DNA from: Ehretia macrophylla | Taxonomy: Eukaryota > Streptophyta > Magnoliopsida > Boraginales > Ehretiaceae | NCBI GenBank assembly: GCA_037974665.1 | Contig: CM075781.1 | Span: 34,635,235-34,699,234 of the forward strand | Direction of reading: 5' to 3' | Length of the DNA stretch: 64,000 nt | Shown here: positions 44,301 to 56,795 of the stretch, one piece after another | How positions within the stretch are numbered: position 1 is the first letter of the stretch | Layout of the letters: each line of letters begins with the position of its first letter | Translations under genes and position numbers: made by a program | The notes under the pieces: generated by a model | What the model was told of the DNA's origin: nothing | What the model saw: the letters and a program-made list of their open reading frames with translations, nothing else | Database searches by the model: none

Positions 44301-47300
44301 GCGACCTTCTTGTTGGGGGAGGATGCGGAGGAGTGGTGGAGAAATAAGAAGACTCGTTGGGAGCGAAATGGCACCCCAACGACATGGGCTAACTTTGTGA
44401 GGTCTTTCAAAGGCAACTATGTGTCAGAAGTGGCATGAGAGAGAAATGAAGAAGAGTTCCTCACTATGAGGCAATGAAGCTTGTCGGTGGTGCAATATGA
44501 AGCTCGATTCAACAAACTCTTCAAGTATTTACCGGGATTGGTCCAAGCCAAAAGTGCAAGAATCAAACACTTTGTTCGGGGACTAAGGCCTGAAATTCAT
44601 GATTTTCTTGCATCCCATTGTTTCACTGATTATGCCGAGATGGTTGATTCGGCATCGCGAGTTGAGAAAAGGAGATTGGATACTCGTCGGGGACCGAGTC
44701 AAGTGAATAAAAGGCCGATGTTGTCACAAGCACCACAGAGATCATACTCAGCCCAGACTCAAGCTTCAAGTCAAGCTAGATCAGCCCCTACCCGACCACA
44801 ACCGGGTGCTTCAGTTACTTAATCGACCAGTGGTTCTTCAGGCAGTACTACTACCGCCCGTAATATTGTGTGCAGGCATTATAATAAGAAGGGGCATATG
44901 GAGGCCTAATGTTGGAGAAAGAATGGTAGATGCCTTAGATGTGGCAGTAATCAATATCAGGCAAGGTAGTGCCCTAAATGGCAAGGCAAAGATCAACAAC
45001 ACTAGATCATAGTCAATGCCCCAACACAGAGGGTCCAAGCCCGGGTATATGTTGTTGATCAAAATGAGGTTCCAGAGGCTGCAGTAGTGGTTGAAGGTAC
45101 TTTCTTAATTTCAAAGCAATTGGTAAAGGTGCTTATTGATACTGGAGCCCCACATTCTTTTATTTCACCTCAATGTGTGTATCGCATCAAATTACAAATA
45201 GGACTTTTATCATGTCATGTAGAAGTTAGCAATCCTATGGGTACCAAGTACATTTCTAAATATGGATACAAGGAATGTAAAATTCAAATAAAAGGCCGAG
45301 CATTTTTGGCCGATCTCATTGTACTCCTTTTTCAAAAGTATGATGTTATATTGGGAACGGATTGGTTAGCTCGCAACTATGCCCAATTGGATTGTTGAAC
45401 AAAGATTGTGAAGTTTTAGGTACCGGGTCAACCTCTAGTTGAGATAAAAGGTAGAGGTGATTCTTCAAATAATATTATTGTCTCCTCTATCAAAGCTGTG
45501 AAATTAATGAGGAAGGGATGCAGTGGATACTTGGCTTATTTGATTAACAAGCCAACTGATCAAGTTAGGCTTGTAGAGGTACCAGTGGTGAAGGAATATG
45601 TTGATGTATTTTCGGAAGAATTACCGAGATTGCCACCAAATAGGGAGATTGACTTTGTGATTGAGGTATTGTCAGGTACTCAGCCCATCTCAAAGGCACC
45701 ATATCGGATGGCCCGCACTGAATTGCAAGAATTGAAGATTCAATTGCAAGGATTGCTAGAAAAAGGATTTGTTCAACCTACTTCATCTCCTTGGGAAGCC
45801 CCAGTATTGTTCGTGAAGAAGAAACATGGCACCTTGAGGCTATGTATCGATTATCGGGGGTTGAATCATGTGACTGTTAAGAACAAGTATCATTTGCCAT
45901 TGATAGATGAGTTGTTTGATCAATTACAAGGAGCCAAAGTTTATTCGAAGTTTGATTTGAGGCAGGGTTATTACTAGCTTCGCATCAAAAAGGAAGATGT
46001 GGATAAGTCAGCCTTTAGGACAAGGTACGAACATTATGAGTTTGTTGTAATGCCATTTGGACTAACAAATACTCCTGTTGCCTTTATGGACTTGATGCAC
46101 AGGGTGTTCCAGCCTTACTTGGATCAGTTTGTGGTGATATTAATAGATGATATTTTGGTATATTCCAAGACCGAAGATGAGCATGAGAAGCATCTACATA
46201 TGGTGTTGCAGAAATTGCGGGAACATCAGTTGTATGTCAAATTTAGCAAATGCGAGTTTTGGCTTCAACAGGTTTCTTTCTTAGGGCATATAATCTCCCA
46301 AGCGGGGATAGCAGTGGATCCATCAAAGATTGAAGTGGTGCAAACGTGGAAGAAGCCCGAGAATGTTACGGAAGTACGCAGCTTCCTTGGGTTAGCCGGG
46401 TTCTATAGGAGATTTGTGAAAGACTTCTCAAAGATTGCAGGACCCCTTACAAGATTGACTCAAAAGAAGGTGAGCTTCATATGGGACGACAAGTGTGAAA
46501 ATAGCTTCCAAGAGTTGAAGCAGAGATTGACAACCACTCTTATCTTAGCATTGCTCGAGGGAAGTCAAGGGTTTGTCATCTACAGTGATGCTTCGAATGA
46601 GGGATTAGGATGTGTGTTGATGCAAAATGGTCAAGTCATCGTTTATGCCTGCTGGAAACTAAAGCCTTATGAAATGAATTACCCCACTCATGAATTGGAG
46701 TTGGCAGCGATAGTGTTTGCATTGAAGAAGTGGAGACATTATTTATGGGGAAACAAGTTCGAGATCTTCACTGATCACAAAAGCTTGAAATACTTATTCT
46801 CTCAAAAGGAACTAAACATGAGGCAAAGGAGATGGATGGAACTCTTGAAGGACTACAATTGCACCATCAACTATGTGCCCGAAAAAGCTAATGTGGTAGC
46901 GGATGCATTAAGCCAAAAGGCAAGCTTGGCAAGCTTGGCAAGATTGAGGGTAAATGCTCCTTTAATGATTAAATCATCATTGCTATCTCAAATTAAGGAA
47001 GCTCAACAACAAGATCCACAATTCCAGAAGATTAAAGAAGATAATCCGGATTTCAAACAACAAGATGGATTGTAGAGATTTCAAAATCGGGTTTGTGTAC
47101 CAAATGACCTAGAATTGAAGAAGAAGATACTTGAAGAAGCTCATAATACAAGGTATACAATACATCCCGGGGGAACAAAGATGTATTGTGACTTGAGGCA
47201 ATTTTATTGGTGGAATAATATGAAGCGGGAGATTGCAGAGTTTGTGTCATGTTGTTTGACATGCCAAAGGGTTAAGGCAGAACATCAAAGACCTGCAGGA

Positions 47301-50300
47301 CTTTTGCAACCTTTGGAAATTCCACAATGGAAATTGGAGCACATAACAATGGATTTCGTGACAGAGTTACCGAGGTCACCTCGAGGTTATGATACTGTTT
47401 GGGTAATCGTGGATCGGTTAACGAAGACGGCCCATTTTATCGCAATGAATAAGACAGATGGCTTAGAGAAACAAGTTGATTTGTACATAGCTAACATTGT
47501 GAAATTGCATGATGTACTTGTGAGCATAGTGTCTGACAGAGATCCTAGGTTTACATCGCGGTTTTGGCAAAAGTTTCAAGAGGCGATGAGGACAAAATTG
47601 AGCTTCAGTACAGCCTACCATCCTCAAATTGACGGGCAGTCCGAAAGGACCATTCAAATCTTGGAGGACATGCTACGAGCTTGTGCATTGGATTTTAGAG
47701 GATCATGGGAAAAACACTTGTCGTTGGCAAAGTTTGCCTACAACAACAGTTATCAAGCGACGATTGACATGGCACCTTACGAGGCTTTGTACGGACGAAA
47801 GTGTAGATCTCCTCTATATTGGAGTGAGGTTGGTGAGATGAAGGCTATTGATCCTACATTATTGCCAAAGATGATGGAAAAGATTGAGAATGTACATTTG
47901 ATCCAGAAAAGGATGTTCACCGCACAAAGTAGGCAGAAAAGTTATGCCTATAGAAGAATAAGAGACTTGGAATTTGAAGAGGGTGATAAGGTGTTTCTGA
48001 AATTGTCTTCTCGGAAGGGGTTGATTCGGCATGGTAAGGGTGACAAATTGAGTCCAAGGTACGTGAGACCGTTCGAGATTGTAAAGAAAATTAGCAAGTT
48101 AGCATACCGGTTGAGTCTACCAACGAGTCTCTCCGGTATACATGACGTGTTCCATGTCTCGATGTTAAGGAAGTACCAACCCGACCCTTCTCATATCTTG
48201 GAGTCGGAACCGCTACAACTTCGCGAGAACCTTTCCTATGAAGAAAGGCCCATGCGAATCTTGGATGAACAAGAGTGAGAGTTACGTAGAAAGAAGATTC
48301 CTATGGTGAAGGTATTGTGGAACAACCATGGAATTGAGGAAGCAACCTGGGAGCTACGGGATCAGATGGAGAAGCAATATCTGGAGTTATTTGCAAGGTA
48401 AAAAAAAATTGCGATGACGCAATTCTATTAAAGAGAAGAAGATGTAAAACCCGGCACGAGAACCTATACGTAACTATATTATTAAGAATATATTCATATG
48501 ATTTCATATTCATTAGCATCAATTAATATGCATTAATATCATTTAACGTGCATATTTATCATTTTACGTGCCATAAATGTTCAATTACGTGCATTAGAGA
48601 ATTTTACATATTGTAGACAATTATAATACCTTAATAAGATGGGAGAGGCAACTAATTAGTTGCAAATGAACCAAAATGGCAAACTAGCAATATATGACTT
48701 AGTTGGAAGGCACTCTCATCATTTGCCCTCTTGATATTTGTTCACCTAACTTACACTATTCTCTCCCACTCAAAACACACACAAACCCACTAATACACAC
48801 ACAAAAACACTACACACACACTCACATGTTTTCAGTACACACATATACACACACAACAAGCTTGAAAAGAGAGAAAGAAGAAGAAGAAAGAGGAAGAAGA
48901 AGGAGGAGAATAAGCTTTGTCCAGCCATTTCTAGCCATTTTCGAGCTTTTGCTTGCATCCTACAACCTCAGATTATCATTTGCTTGCACAAGTGAGGTGA
49001 GGGATTCTTCAAAAATCTTTTTAAATACTCATTCAAGATTACATAATTCTCATTTGGTGTTAATATTGTTATAGCTTCCGTATCTAAGCTTGGATGAGGA
49101 GATTGAATATTTTGTGTGTTGTAGAACTAGGACTTGCTCAATTTTTGAATTGATGAACTTGAGAAATCGATAGGTGGGCTAGGTGTTGCTCAATTTGTAT
49201 ATAAAAGTTAGGAGCATGAAGTTAGCCTTAGAGTTTGGAGGTTGATTTTGATGTTGTGTGTGATGTTGAATTCTTGGTAAGTTTGTAGTTGATTGTTGGT
49301 ATGGAAGGTTTTGGTTGATGTTTGAACCATTATTTGGTGCCTAATAAAGCACATTATGTATGCTTGATGGTTTGTAAGAAGTGGGAGGAATGGTAGCAAG
49401 AAAAGAAAAGTTGGTGCATTTGATGCACTGTAGCGTTCACAAGCAGAATTGGCATGACCGAACACCCCTGGTCCACCGGTCCACCAGTGGGAGGGGGGTC
49501 GTCCGCTGGAGAGGCTTCGGGTTTGACAGATTTGCCCAATGTTTTTCTAAAGGCTATAACTCACTCAATTCAACTTTGAATTGCATTCCGTTTGATTCTA
49601 GAGTTATCTACATTCGATAAGCTTCGATTATAAACCAAAATCAAATTAATTGGAGCTTAGGAAGATAAGTAATATAACTATTTAAGTTGGGACTAATGCG
49701 AAGGTGTCGAGTTTGATACATTTTATGTTCCACTTTGGGTACAACCTATCTTGTTGACCTCTACTTGCATGTTTATGCATTATATGAACCCTATTTGAAA
49801 CATGATTACACTAATATGTCATTGACTACTATTACTAACCGGTGGCAACCTACTTTGTTGCCTTCGAGCTTGTTTGCTATGATTGAACTCTTCTCTCACT
49901 TGGTGTGTTTCCTTGGAGAGATGGTTGGTATAATTAAGTTATTGAACGCCATGGTGGAAGTTCTGGGCCGCCTGGGCGGCATTGGGCTTGCCAGGACGGA
50001 CTCGGCTACTGTGGTTGGGTTGCCTCCGGAGTACCCTTATCGGTTGGTGTTTTGGGTTTATCATGGAAGCTGATTCGTGACTGGCCATCTCCAACAACTA
50101 TTCGAGTATCGTATCCCTTGATATCTGGTAAACCTACCTTCGCTTGGGCCCTTGAAGAACTTGGAAGGTAGGATTATGCATTACTACTTGCTTATTAATT
50201 CTTGTACACTAATTGCAACTCTTGCATGACATGTTTTCAAAAGGATTTTCCAAATGACGAAAATGTTTGCAATAACCTACCGTGACTTGTAACCCTCGCT

Positions 50301-50801
50301 GAGCTAAGTGTAGCTCATCCCTTTCTATGACAATCTTTCAGGTGAGACTGAGCCTGAGCTAGGGACTCAAGCTAAAGGCGAGACCTACTTGTGTGACCAG
50401 TCGAACTTTTGCTTGCTATGATTATGCTTGTTGTTAATGCTATTTTGGTGGTTAAACTATGTTAATATTGAACAACTTCAAGTACTGTAATATTCTTTTG
50501 GATTTGGTCATGTAACTAACTTCTAACTTTGGGTTGTAACTTTATTGCTAGTCTATTCTTTTGAGGCCTAGAAGGCATTGATGTTTGTGGCGTGCTTAAG
50601 GGTTGAATATAGGCCTTGTACATATGAACGAACAGGTTAATGAATGTTGAAGTGCCGATAGATTTGGGCACCCTTCTTGAAGTTACTTATGGATATTATA
50701 AATGATTAGGTCATGAATGGATGATTGTACAGGGTTATCTATCTAGTCCACGTCACGTTCCGGCCTTGTCTTGGCAACGAGTTCGAGGTCGGGGCGTGAC
50801 A
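41314..50801 (+). mobile_element. Gypsy chromovirus, Tekay/Del-like (fossil), nearly full-length
   Basis: LTRs 41314-43568 and 48443-50801 start TGTAAAACCC and end GGGGCGTGACA, with a perfect 5-bp duplication GTATG at 41309-41313 and 50802-50806. The primer site TGGTATCAAAGC is at 43576-43587 and a polypurine tract precedes the 3' LTR. Parts in order: gag from 43921 to about 44820, aspartic protease near 45100-45400, reverse transcriptase about 45500-46500, RNase H about 46550-46950, integrase about 47115-48100, and a chromodomain-like tail up to about 48400. It is broken, with a handful of breaks. Sampled LTR stretches are about 94-96% alike, and the left LTR lacks about 105 bp, which points to an age of a few million years under commonly used plant rates. 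It is inserted in opposite orientation into the related LTR2. Confidence 0.92.
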
Positions 50802-51408
50802 GTATGTGTGTGTGCTGAAAATGTGTGGGTGTGTGTGTAGTGTTTTTGTGTGTGTATTAGTGGGTTTGTGTGTGTTTTGAGTGGGAGAGAATAGTATAAG
50901 TTAGGTAAGCAAATATCAAGAGGACAAATGATGAGAGTGCCCTCCAACTAAGTCATGTATTGCTAGTTTGCCATTCTGGTTCATTTGCAACTAATTAGTT
51001 GTTTCTCCCATCTTATTTAGGTATTATAATTGTCTACGATATGTAAAACACTCAAATGCACATAATTGAATTTAGATGCACGTTAAACGAGGCTAACGAG
51101 CGTATTTCAAAGCAAATGCATGTAAATCAAGGTAAATGCACCTTAATTGCTATAAATGCATGTTAAATGATGTAAAAATATATGAAATGCTATAAAATGC
51201 ATATGGGGTCTTGTGCGGGGTTTCACAAAAAATACTCCAATTTGAAACTTTATATTTTATAGTTTTTTTTAGTTTCAACTTTTACCTAAAAGTTGTTTGA
51301 AAAATAGGCCAAACATAATGCATGAATCAGAATTTCCACACAGACTTTTCAACTCTGATTGTTTTAATGTAATTTTTTCAATACGTTCACACATTCTCTT
51401 CCACCAGC

Positions 51409-52759
51409 TAGAGGTGGCATTTGGGCCAGTCAAATCATGAGTTGAGAAAATTGAACTCGATTCAACACAAATGTTTAATGGGTCAAGCTGGGTTTGGCTC
51501 ATTTCTCAAAATATAGGACTCAGCTCGGTCCACGAGCCCACTACCACGAGTTGCAAGTTAGGCTGAACTGAGTTGTGCCAACCCATTTTTTGTGATTACT
51601 GTATTCTGAATATAATATATATATATATATTATCAACAATTAAAAAATAAAATTTAAAATTAATTTTTTTTAAAGAAAAGTTAATTTAACTATTAACGAG
51701 ACAATATACAAGTTGATTGATAACATTAACTATTAACATAAATAATAAAATATTACATAACAAACTACAAGTTAATGAGACATAGTAGATTAATGATATA
51801 AACATAAAAATAAAATATTACATAAACTCTTAATGAAAGCTAATGCAAAAGTTCTATATTTCGTTATCCTCCTTGTACGTGTGCTAGGCCTGCTGGTAGT
51901 GGTGGTGGGCTTGACGGTGGCGATGGTTGAATAATCACTTCAAAATTAAAATAATCTGTGACATTTGGTTGTTAAGATTCAAGGTGTCTTACAAGAGTTC
52001 CAGTTTCAAATTTATGTCGAAATATAAATTGACGTTGACAATAGTTACAAATTACACATCCCTGTTCTTCAAAGTATGTAAAATGATTTCAAACCTCTAA
52101 CGAATATAATTGTCTTGAAATATTTTTTTCTACGTGGACATAGTTATATATAATGTTGTAGACTAGTAGTAAAATAAAATTGAATATACTAAGTATAACT
52201 AAAGCACTATATTACTAAGTATTTATAGGAAAAGTTAAATGTACGATTATAAAAATCATAAAAAAAAATGTATATAAAATATTTTAAAAAATATAATATG
52301 TTGCAAGTTGTAAACTTGCAATATCATAAAAAAATATTTGATAACAAGTCATTTAATATTAACTTAAGAAATAAATTTACTACTTCTTACTATTAATTTG
52401 TTAAAAAAATAATTACTATGACTTGCTAGTTTTTTTTTTTTTTAAATAGTTACTACAACTTACATTGCATGCATACAACATAATATTTCAATTTCTGTTA
52501 ACAAGTTAGCCCAAATTGTGCTTAATTTGTACTAGGCTTGAGTTGGGCTCGATATGGGCCTTATTTGGGCTCAAGCTGGGTTGGGTTGGGCTTGGGCTCA
52601 AATGAACTGGGTCAAAAATTATATGACCTATATCAACCCATATATATGTTGTGGACTGGACCGAGTCGAGCCCACTATCAACTGAGCAGGGTTGGGCCTG
52701 AATTTTCGTATGTTGGACTGAACTGGGCTTGTGTTGGCCCAACCCAAATGCCACTTCTA
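51409..52759 (-). mobile_element. Non-autonomous hAT element with a BED zinc-finger remnant
   Basis: The ends TAGAGGTGGCATTTGGG and CCCAAATGCCACTTCTA are inverted repeats of the TAGxGGTGGCA class. Flanks CCACCAGC (51401-51408) and CTACCAGC (52760-52767) match at 7 of 8 bases. GC-richer subterminal words ('gggcccaa', 'cgagccca') lie at both ends. The interior keeps a transposase scrap on the - strand. Confidence 0.88.
51940..52105 (-). pseudogene. hAT transposase BED zinc-finger fragment
   Basis: The - strand reads (V-stop-)NHFTYFEEQGCVICNYCQRQ then FIFRHKFETGTLVRHLE. This matches a BED finger: the WxxF segment, C-x2-C, and the RHLE end with its His. The usual Trp before NHF has become a stop codon and another stop follows RHLES. 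The RNase H-like core and the dimerisation domain are absent. BED fingers bind element ends in hAT transposases. Confidence 0.78.
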
Positions 52760-52858
52760 CTACCAGCCATGTGTGTTGGAGCCATTGAAACTTACACTTT
52801 TCTACCTGCAACTTATCATTGTCCCATTTTCCCCAAATTTCCCATATTGCATACTACA

Positions 52859-53179
52859 ATGGATGACCAAAAAGGGTGGTTTATCATCATTCTTCTTCAG
52901 CTTCTCATACACCTTCTTAGCCTCACTATAGGCATATATGCACAAAACAACACATACCAGAAAAACCTGAAAATTCTTCTCTCTCCAATCTCCTCCAATG
53001 TCAACGCATATAGATTCTACAACTCCGCTGCTGGCCAAAACTCTGATACATTCAACATAATCGTGCTGTGTAGAGGAGATGTTGAGCTCAATACATGTCG
53101 TGCCTGTATCAACAACTCAACTAAAAAGGTTTTAGAACTTTTTCCAAATCAAAAGGAAGCAATATTATGGTGCAGATAG
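52859..53179 (+). pseudogene. CRK: CRK exon-1 fragment of a second gene copy
   Basis: The start MDDQKGWFIIILLQLLIHLL is a signal peptide (continuing SLTIGIYAQ). YQKNLKILLSPISSN and YRFYNSAAGQNSDTFNIIV follow, then the first DUF26 motif CRGDVELNTCRAC and NSTKKVLELFPNQKEAI. The reading stops at WCR, where a Copia fragment begins at about 53180, so half of domain 1, all of domain 2, the membrane span and the kinase are missing. The sequence is clearly different from the CRK at 11419 (an older paralogue), but the C-x8-C-x2-C spacing is preserved. Start at 52859 is chosen because the signal peptide follows directly. It could at most make a short secreted peptide. Confidence 0.85.
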
Positions 53180-54355
53180 ACAACACTTTATTCAAGCTAT
53201 GAACACCAAGTCTAGCATGCCATATATCACTGGTCACTTTATTTGCATAACATAAAACCTTCGGCACTTGGAAGAGAGGATAGAGAGTGTCATTAATCTT
53301 TTCCTAATTAAAGAGACGATCCGTCTACATGTCCTTTATGCAATAACCAAATGGGATAAATACAAAATAGCAATTATGTGCCTTGGTGAACTATGAGATG
53401 AATAATAAACGTTTATCCAAAGAGGGAACCAATAGAACATCACAAGAATGTGTAGAACTACTAGATAAATTCACTAAAGTACAGCCTGTATGAGTAATTG
53501 TCATGCCTGAGCCATTACTAATTAAGACTTGATCAGAACCATAGTAAGGCAATTTACATGTAACTTGTTTGTCATATGGGGCCGTGTGATGTGTAGCCCC
53601 TGTATCAACATACCAACTCGAATCTGCAGGACTAGATAGATGCATAACATTGAAAGCTTAAGCAGAGGAATTGATAACATCGTTAGGAGCCCAACAACTA
53701 TTTGCCTTATGGTAAGGATGACCATACCAATAACATATAGCTTGTTGAGGGCTATTATTGGCGGAGGAAGTAGTGACAGGCTAAGTAGGTGCACGTCCAT
53801 GGCTGCGCCCTTGGTCTCAACGTCCACGACCTCCTCGCTAAGAACGTCCCCCAGATTGCATATTGTTGGGTAGAGGAGATGGTGGTAAAGGGGCATGGAT
53901 ATTTTTGCTGGACTAGTAGAGAAAGCAACCTACTTGTCAAGCAAGGAAATTGAGGACCCAATTCACAATTCAAAATCTAAGAGCAATCCACAGACTTCTG
54001 CAAATGTGGGACAAGTAAGACGCGAGTTTATGGCAGCTACAATGGAATCATACTCAGAGTTCAGCCCACTCAATGTCCATACACAGTAGGCAGAGACGCC
54101 ATTTTGGATGCAGTAGTGGAAGAAGAAGGCAAGATGGACTCGGCAAATGAATGAGAGGTAGAAGATGCCATTGGAGAGAAAGAAAATACCTAAGCTGTTG
54201 ATACCATGTAATGAACGAATTTCCCACATTGATTTGTGGTGTCTTTCATTAATACTTATAATGCAATTTACAATTTGGATAAGTATACAAAGAGTTTGAA
54301 ACCAGCTATGTGATATACAAGATAACAACTAAGATACAATTGCAAGATTTAAGAT
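53180..54355 (-). mobile_element. Copia retrotransposon fragment: gag, protease, partial LTR (fossil)
   Basis: The - strand carries a gag region of UBN2 type (about 53960-54100), a Gly/Arg-rich section, and an aspartic protease with DTGATHH (about 53590). A primer-site complement (GCTGTTGATACCA, 54194-54206) is next to the start of an LTR at 54207. The other half of the element is absent. Broken, with several breaks. Confidence 0.8.
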
Positions 54356-54812
54356 ATTATGTTGTATTTCCATGAGATGTGGATAAGCTCAATAGAGATT
54401 GCCTTGACAACTACCACGATTTGCAAATGGGAAACGTGTATAAAATGGGTTTTAATCTTCTGTAAAACCAAAAGTCTCCAAGCAAGTATTATCAAGGTTG
54501 CCTTTTGTGCACTCATCTACCAGCTTTGTCAAGAGAGAAACCAAAGACTTCACAACAATGGCGCAAGAACAGAGGACCGGAATAGGTGTTGAACAAAATC
54601 AGAAATGACATTGATGTGAAACTGGATGCGAAAATTAAATTCAAACGTACAAGTACAAACGTTAACATCTGTAGAGCGTGAAATATAGATGAAAATATTA
54701 TTTTGTAAGTCTTTCTTTTCAATGTACATATTTTGACCGGGGATCATATATACTCCTGTGTATTTTGATTTTGTTGAAATGAAAAATCCATTTACTGATC
54801 GAGCAAAAAAAA
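54356..54812 (+). mobile_element. 5'-truncated LINE
   Basis: The end of a LINE polyprotein reads KSLQASIIKVAFCALIYQLC then QERNQRLHNN, the segment after the zf-RVT finger. A 3' untranslated part ends 'ttgttgaaatgaaaaatcca...gatcgagc' and eight A's at 54805-54812. The host sequence 'gaaagcatggttaag' begins immediately after, matching 26390 and so fixing the 3' border. Part of the coding frame stops at 54592. Confidence 0.8.
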
Positions 54813-55150
54813 GAAAGCATGGTTAAGAAAAAATTCAAGAATTCTAATCTCCAAATAACACAAGGCTCATGTGTACCCATTATTTACAGCCCATTATGAC
54901 CCAAAAAAAATTTATTTACAGCATACATTTTTTCCTTATTAGCAAGGTAAAATGTACTATTTTACTGCAGGTTACCTCTAAGTGAAATGTTGGAACTAGC
55001 ACAATAATTTTTATCACAACAAAAAGGGAAATGAAAAATGCTTACAATTGTTGTCTTCACTTTGAAACTCTAGTGTGTGAACTTTTAGATCATACCCATT
55101 TTATTATGGTGCATATTCTTTAGCGAATGTATGATGCCTATGTTAGTGGA
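54813..55150 (+). repeat. Copy of the CRK 3' flank
   Basis: 'gaaagcatggttaagaaaaa' to 'ctccaaataacac' matches 26388-26440. 'tagcaaggtaaaa...' and 'gcttacaattgttgtcttca...ttatggtgcatattctttag' match 27664-27790. The Mutator-type element and LTR element that follow or interrupt the 26390 copy are absent here, so this serves as their empty site. Confidence 0.82.
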
Positions 55151-55359
55151 AGAAAAAATTGGTATCATGGAGTTGATCAGTTGTGAATCGTGATACCTTG
55201 CTTCTTAATATTTTTCCTTTTGCTATTATAAGTCAACCCATAACTAGTTGGTGCCTAGCTAGTATCATATTTATTTTCAACAGACTATATAGACCTATGA
55301 CGTGACGAAGCTGGTGGCTATCATCGGGAGGGAGATAAAAGACTTGTGGTAAGAAAAAT
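55151..55359. other. Short spacer between CRK 3' flank and next CRK upstream region
   Basis: About 210 bp with no recognised feature. It shows how close successive CRK units once were before insertions; the corresponding spacer after the first CRK is about 3.9 kb. Confidence 0.4.
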
Positions 55360-55724
55360 CTTCCAACTTTGAACAACTGCTAGCATTCTTAATTCCACCT
55401 CTGGAATGAGAAACGAAAAGCTAATCCATTGACTTGCTTAAAAAGGTTTTCGCCTATTCGGTCTGCGGCTTTTCATAGGGAGGTTTTTCTCACCACAACT
55501 CTTTGAATTTGTCTAATATTTTGTATGCTTCGGTTGCTTTTAGCTTCAATAAGAAATATTAGTTTTTTCATCCATAGCATATCTACATTGTCTAAAAATT
55601 TAACGCATGCATCTTTGTAATTCAATTAAAGTGGTCGTATACCCCATTTTCCCAGTCTATCTACTCCAGTCATCCCCGGTGCATCCCATTTCTTCTATTT
55701 TCATGCCTTTGTTTCTTGACATAG

Positions 55725-56105
55725 CTGATTGCCGGTGTTTACTCAAAAAAAAAGATTACTGAACATCGGATTTATAGTTTTAGTTGTAAATTTGAGGGTC
55801 TACATTTATAATAGCATACTACTTTGTCTATATATCCATTCAATTTGACATAGCTGGTTGTCAGTGTTTACTCAAAAAAAAGAGATTACTGGACATCGAA
55901 TTTATAGTTTTAGTTGTAAATTTGAGGGTCTACATTTATAATAGCATACTACTTTGTCTATATATCCATTCAATTTGGCATAGCTTGTTGTTGGTGTTTA
56001 CTCAAAAAAAGAGATTGCTGAACATCGGATTTATAGTTTTAGTTGTAAATTTAAGGGTCTACATTTATAATAGCATACTAATTTGTCTATATATTCATTC
56101 AATAG
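55725..56105 (+). repeat. 125-bp segment triplicated in the third CRK upstream region
   Basis: Three tandem units, each 'gacatagct...ggtgtttactcaaaaaaa...gattactg...catcg...tttatagttttagttgtaaa...tctatatatccattcaat', begin near 55719, 55846 and 55976. The first CRK copy has a single unit at about 9908-10035. Confidence 0.88.
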
Positions 56106-56383
56106 GACACTATTGGTTCCTTCAAGGCCGAACATTCAGCACTCACATTGTAAGTTGCACATAAATATAGGGCCACCCTCTCTCAGGCTGCCGGACCAAA
56201 TTTTGTCCCAATTCAATACATCTTTGTAATTCTGGCGAAGTTAACCATTAGATAATACTCAACTTTTCCTCCTATATATTATCATTCGCTTCTATAAATA
56301 CTCGATTTTGTTGAACCATGTAGCCATGCACCAATTTTTTGGTGTTTCATCCAACTTTGATCAAGATAAAGTTGAAAAGAAAA

Positions 56384-56795
56384 GGGCAAATCTCACAAAT
56401 AGTCCTTATTGTTTACAAATTTTTGACAAATAGTCCTAATTGTTTTAAAAGTCACGCAATTAGTTCCCATTATTTGTAAAACTTTCACCAATAGTCCCTA
56501 TTGTTTCACAAGTTATTCAGTTAGTCCTTATTGTTTGTAAAAGTCTTTCCATTAGTCCTCATTGTTTGCGAAAGTCTCTTCATTAGTCTTCATTGTTTGC
56601 AAATGCATTTACAAACATTGAAGACTAATAGAGAGACTTTTGCAAATATTAAGGACTAATTGAGTGACTTTTGAAACAATTAGGACTATTGGTGAGACTT
56701 TTACAAACGATAGGACTAATCGTGTGATTTCTAAAATAAAATAGACTATTAATCCAAAACTTGTAAACAATATAGACTATTTGTCCAATTTGCCC
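56384..56795. repeat. Mutator-type MITE in the third CRK upstream region
   Basis: Starts GGGCAAATCTCACAAATAGT and ends ACTATTTGTCCAATTTGCCC, with a perfect 9-bp duplication AAAAGAAAA at 56375-56383 and 56796-56804. The first CRK copy at about 10415 has no insert here. Same 'agtccctattgttt' family as the split MITE at 16458-24594. Confidence 0.93.

Larger units (their letters stand above)
34081..51227 (-). mobile_element. Gypsy LTR complex (fossil): two LTRs, each followed by a primer site
   Basis: On the - strand: LTR2 (38866-51227 on +, split by the nested element at 41314-50801; net about 2.87 kb), primer site at 38851-38862 (complement of TGGTATCAGAGC), leader, a decayed gag with zinc-knuckle remains (about 37820-38600), then a polypurine tract (37227-37240) and LTR1 (34386-37226, 2841 bp). 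LTR1 is again followed by a primer site (34371-34382) and a leader to about 34081. LTR-interior-LTR-interior order suggests a tandem pair that shared an LTR, later cut back; pol is gone. The two LTRs are about 93% alike in 120 bases compared. Broken throughout. Confidence 0.82.
51228..52858 (+). promoter_or_regulatory. Sequence upstream of the second CRK exon-1 fragment, split by a hAT element
   Basis: 51228-51408 and 52768-52858 are contiguous host sequence once the hAT element is removed and lead to the ATG at 52859. The short stretch before the ATG ('cccattttccccaaatttcc') is not clearly like the 11400 leader, so this gene copy may be a diverged paralogue rather than a direct continuation of the 31675 upstream region. 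Confidence 0.45.
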
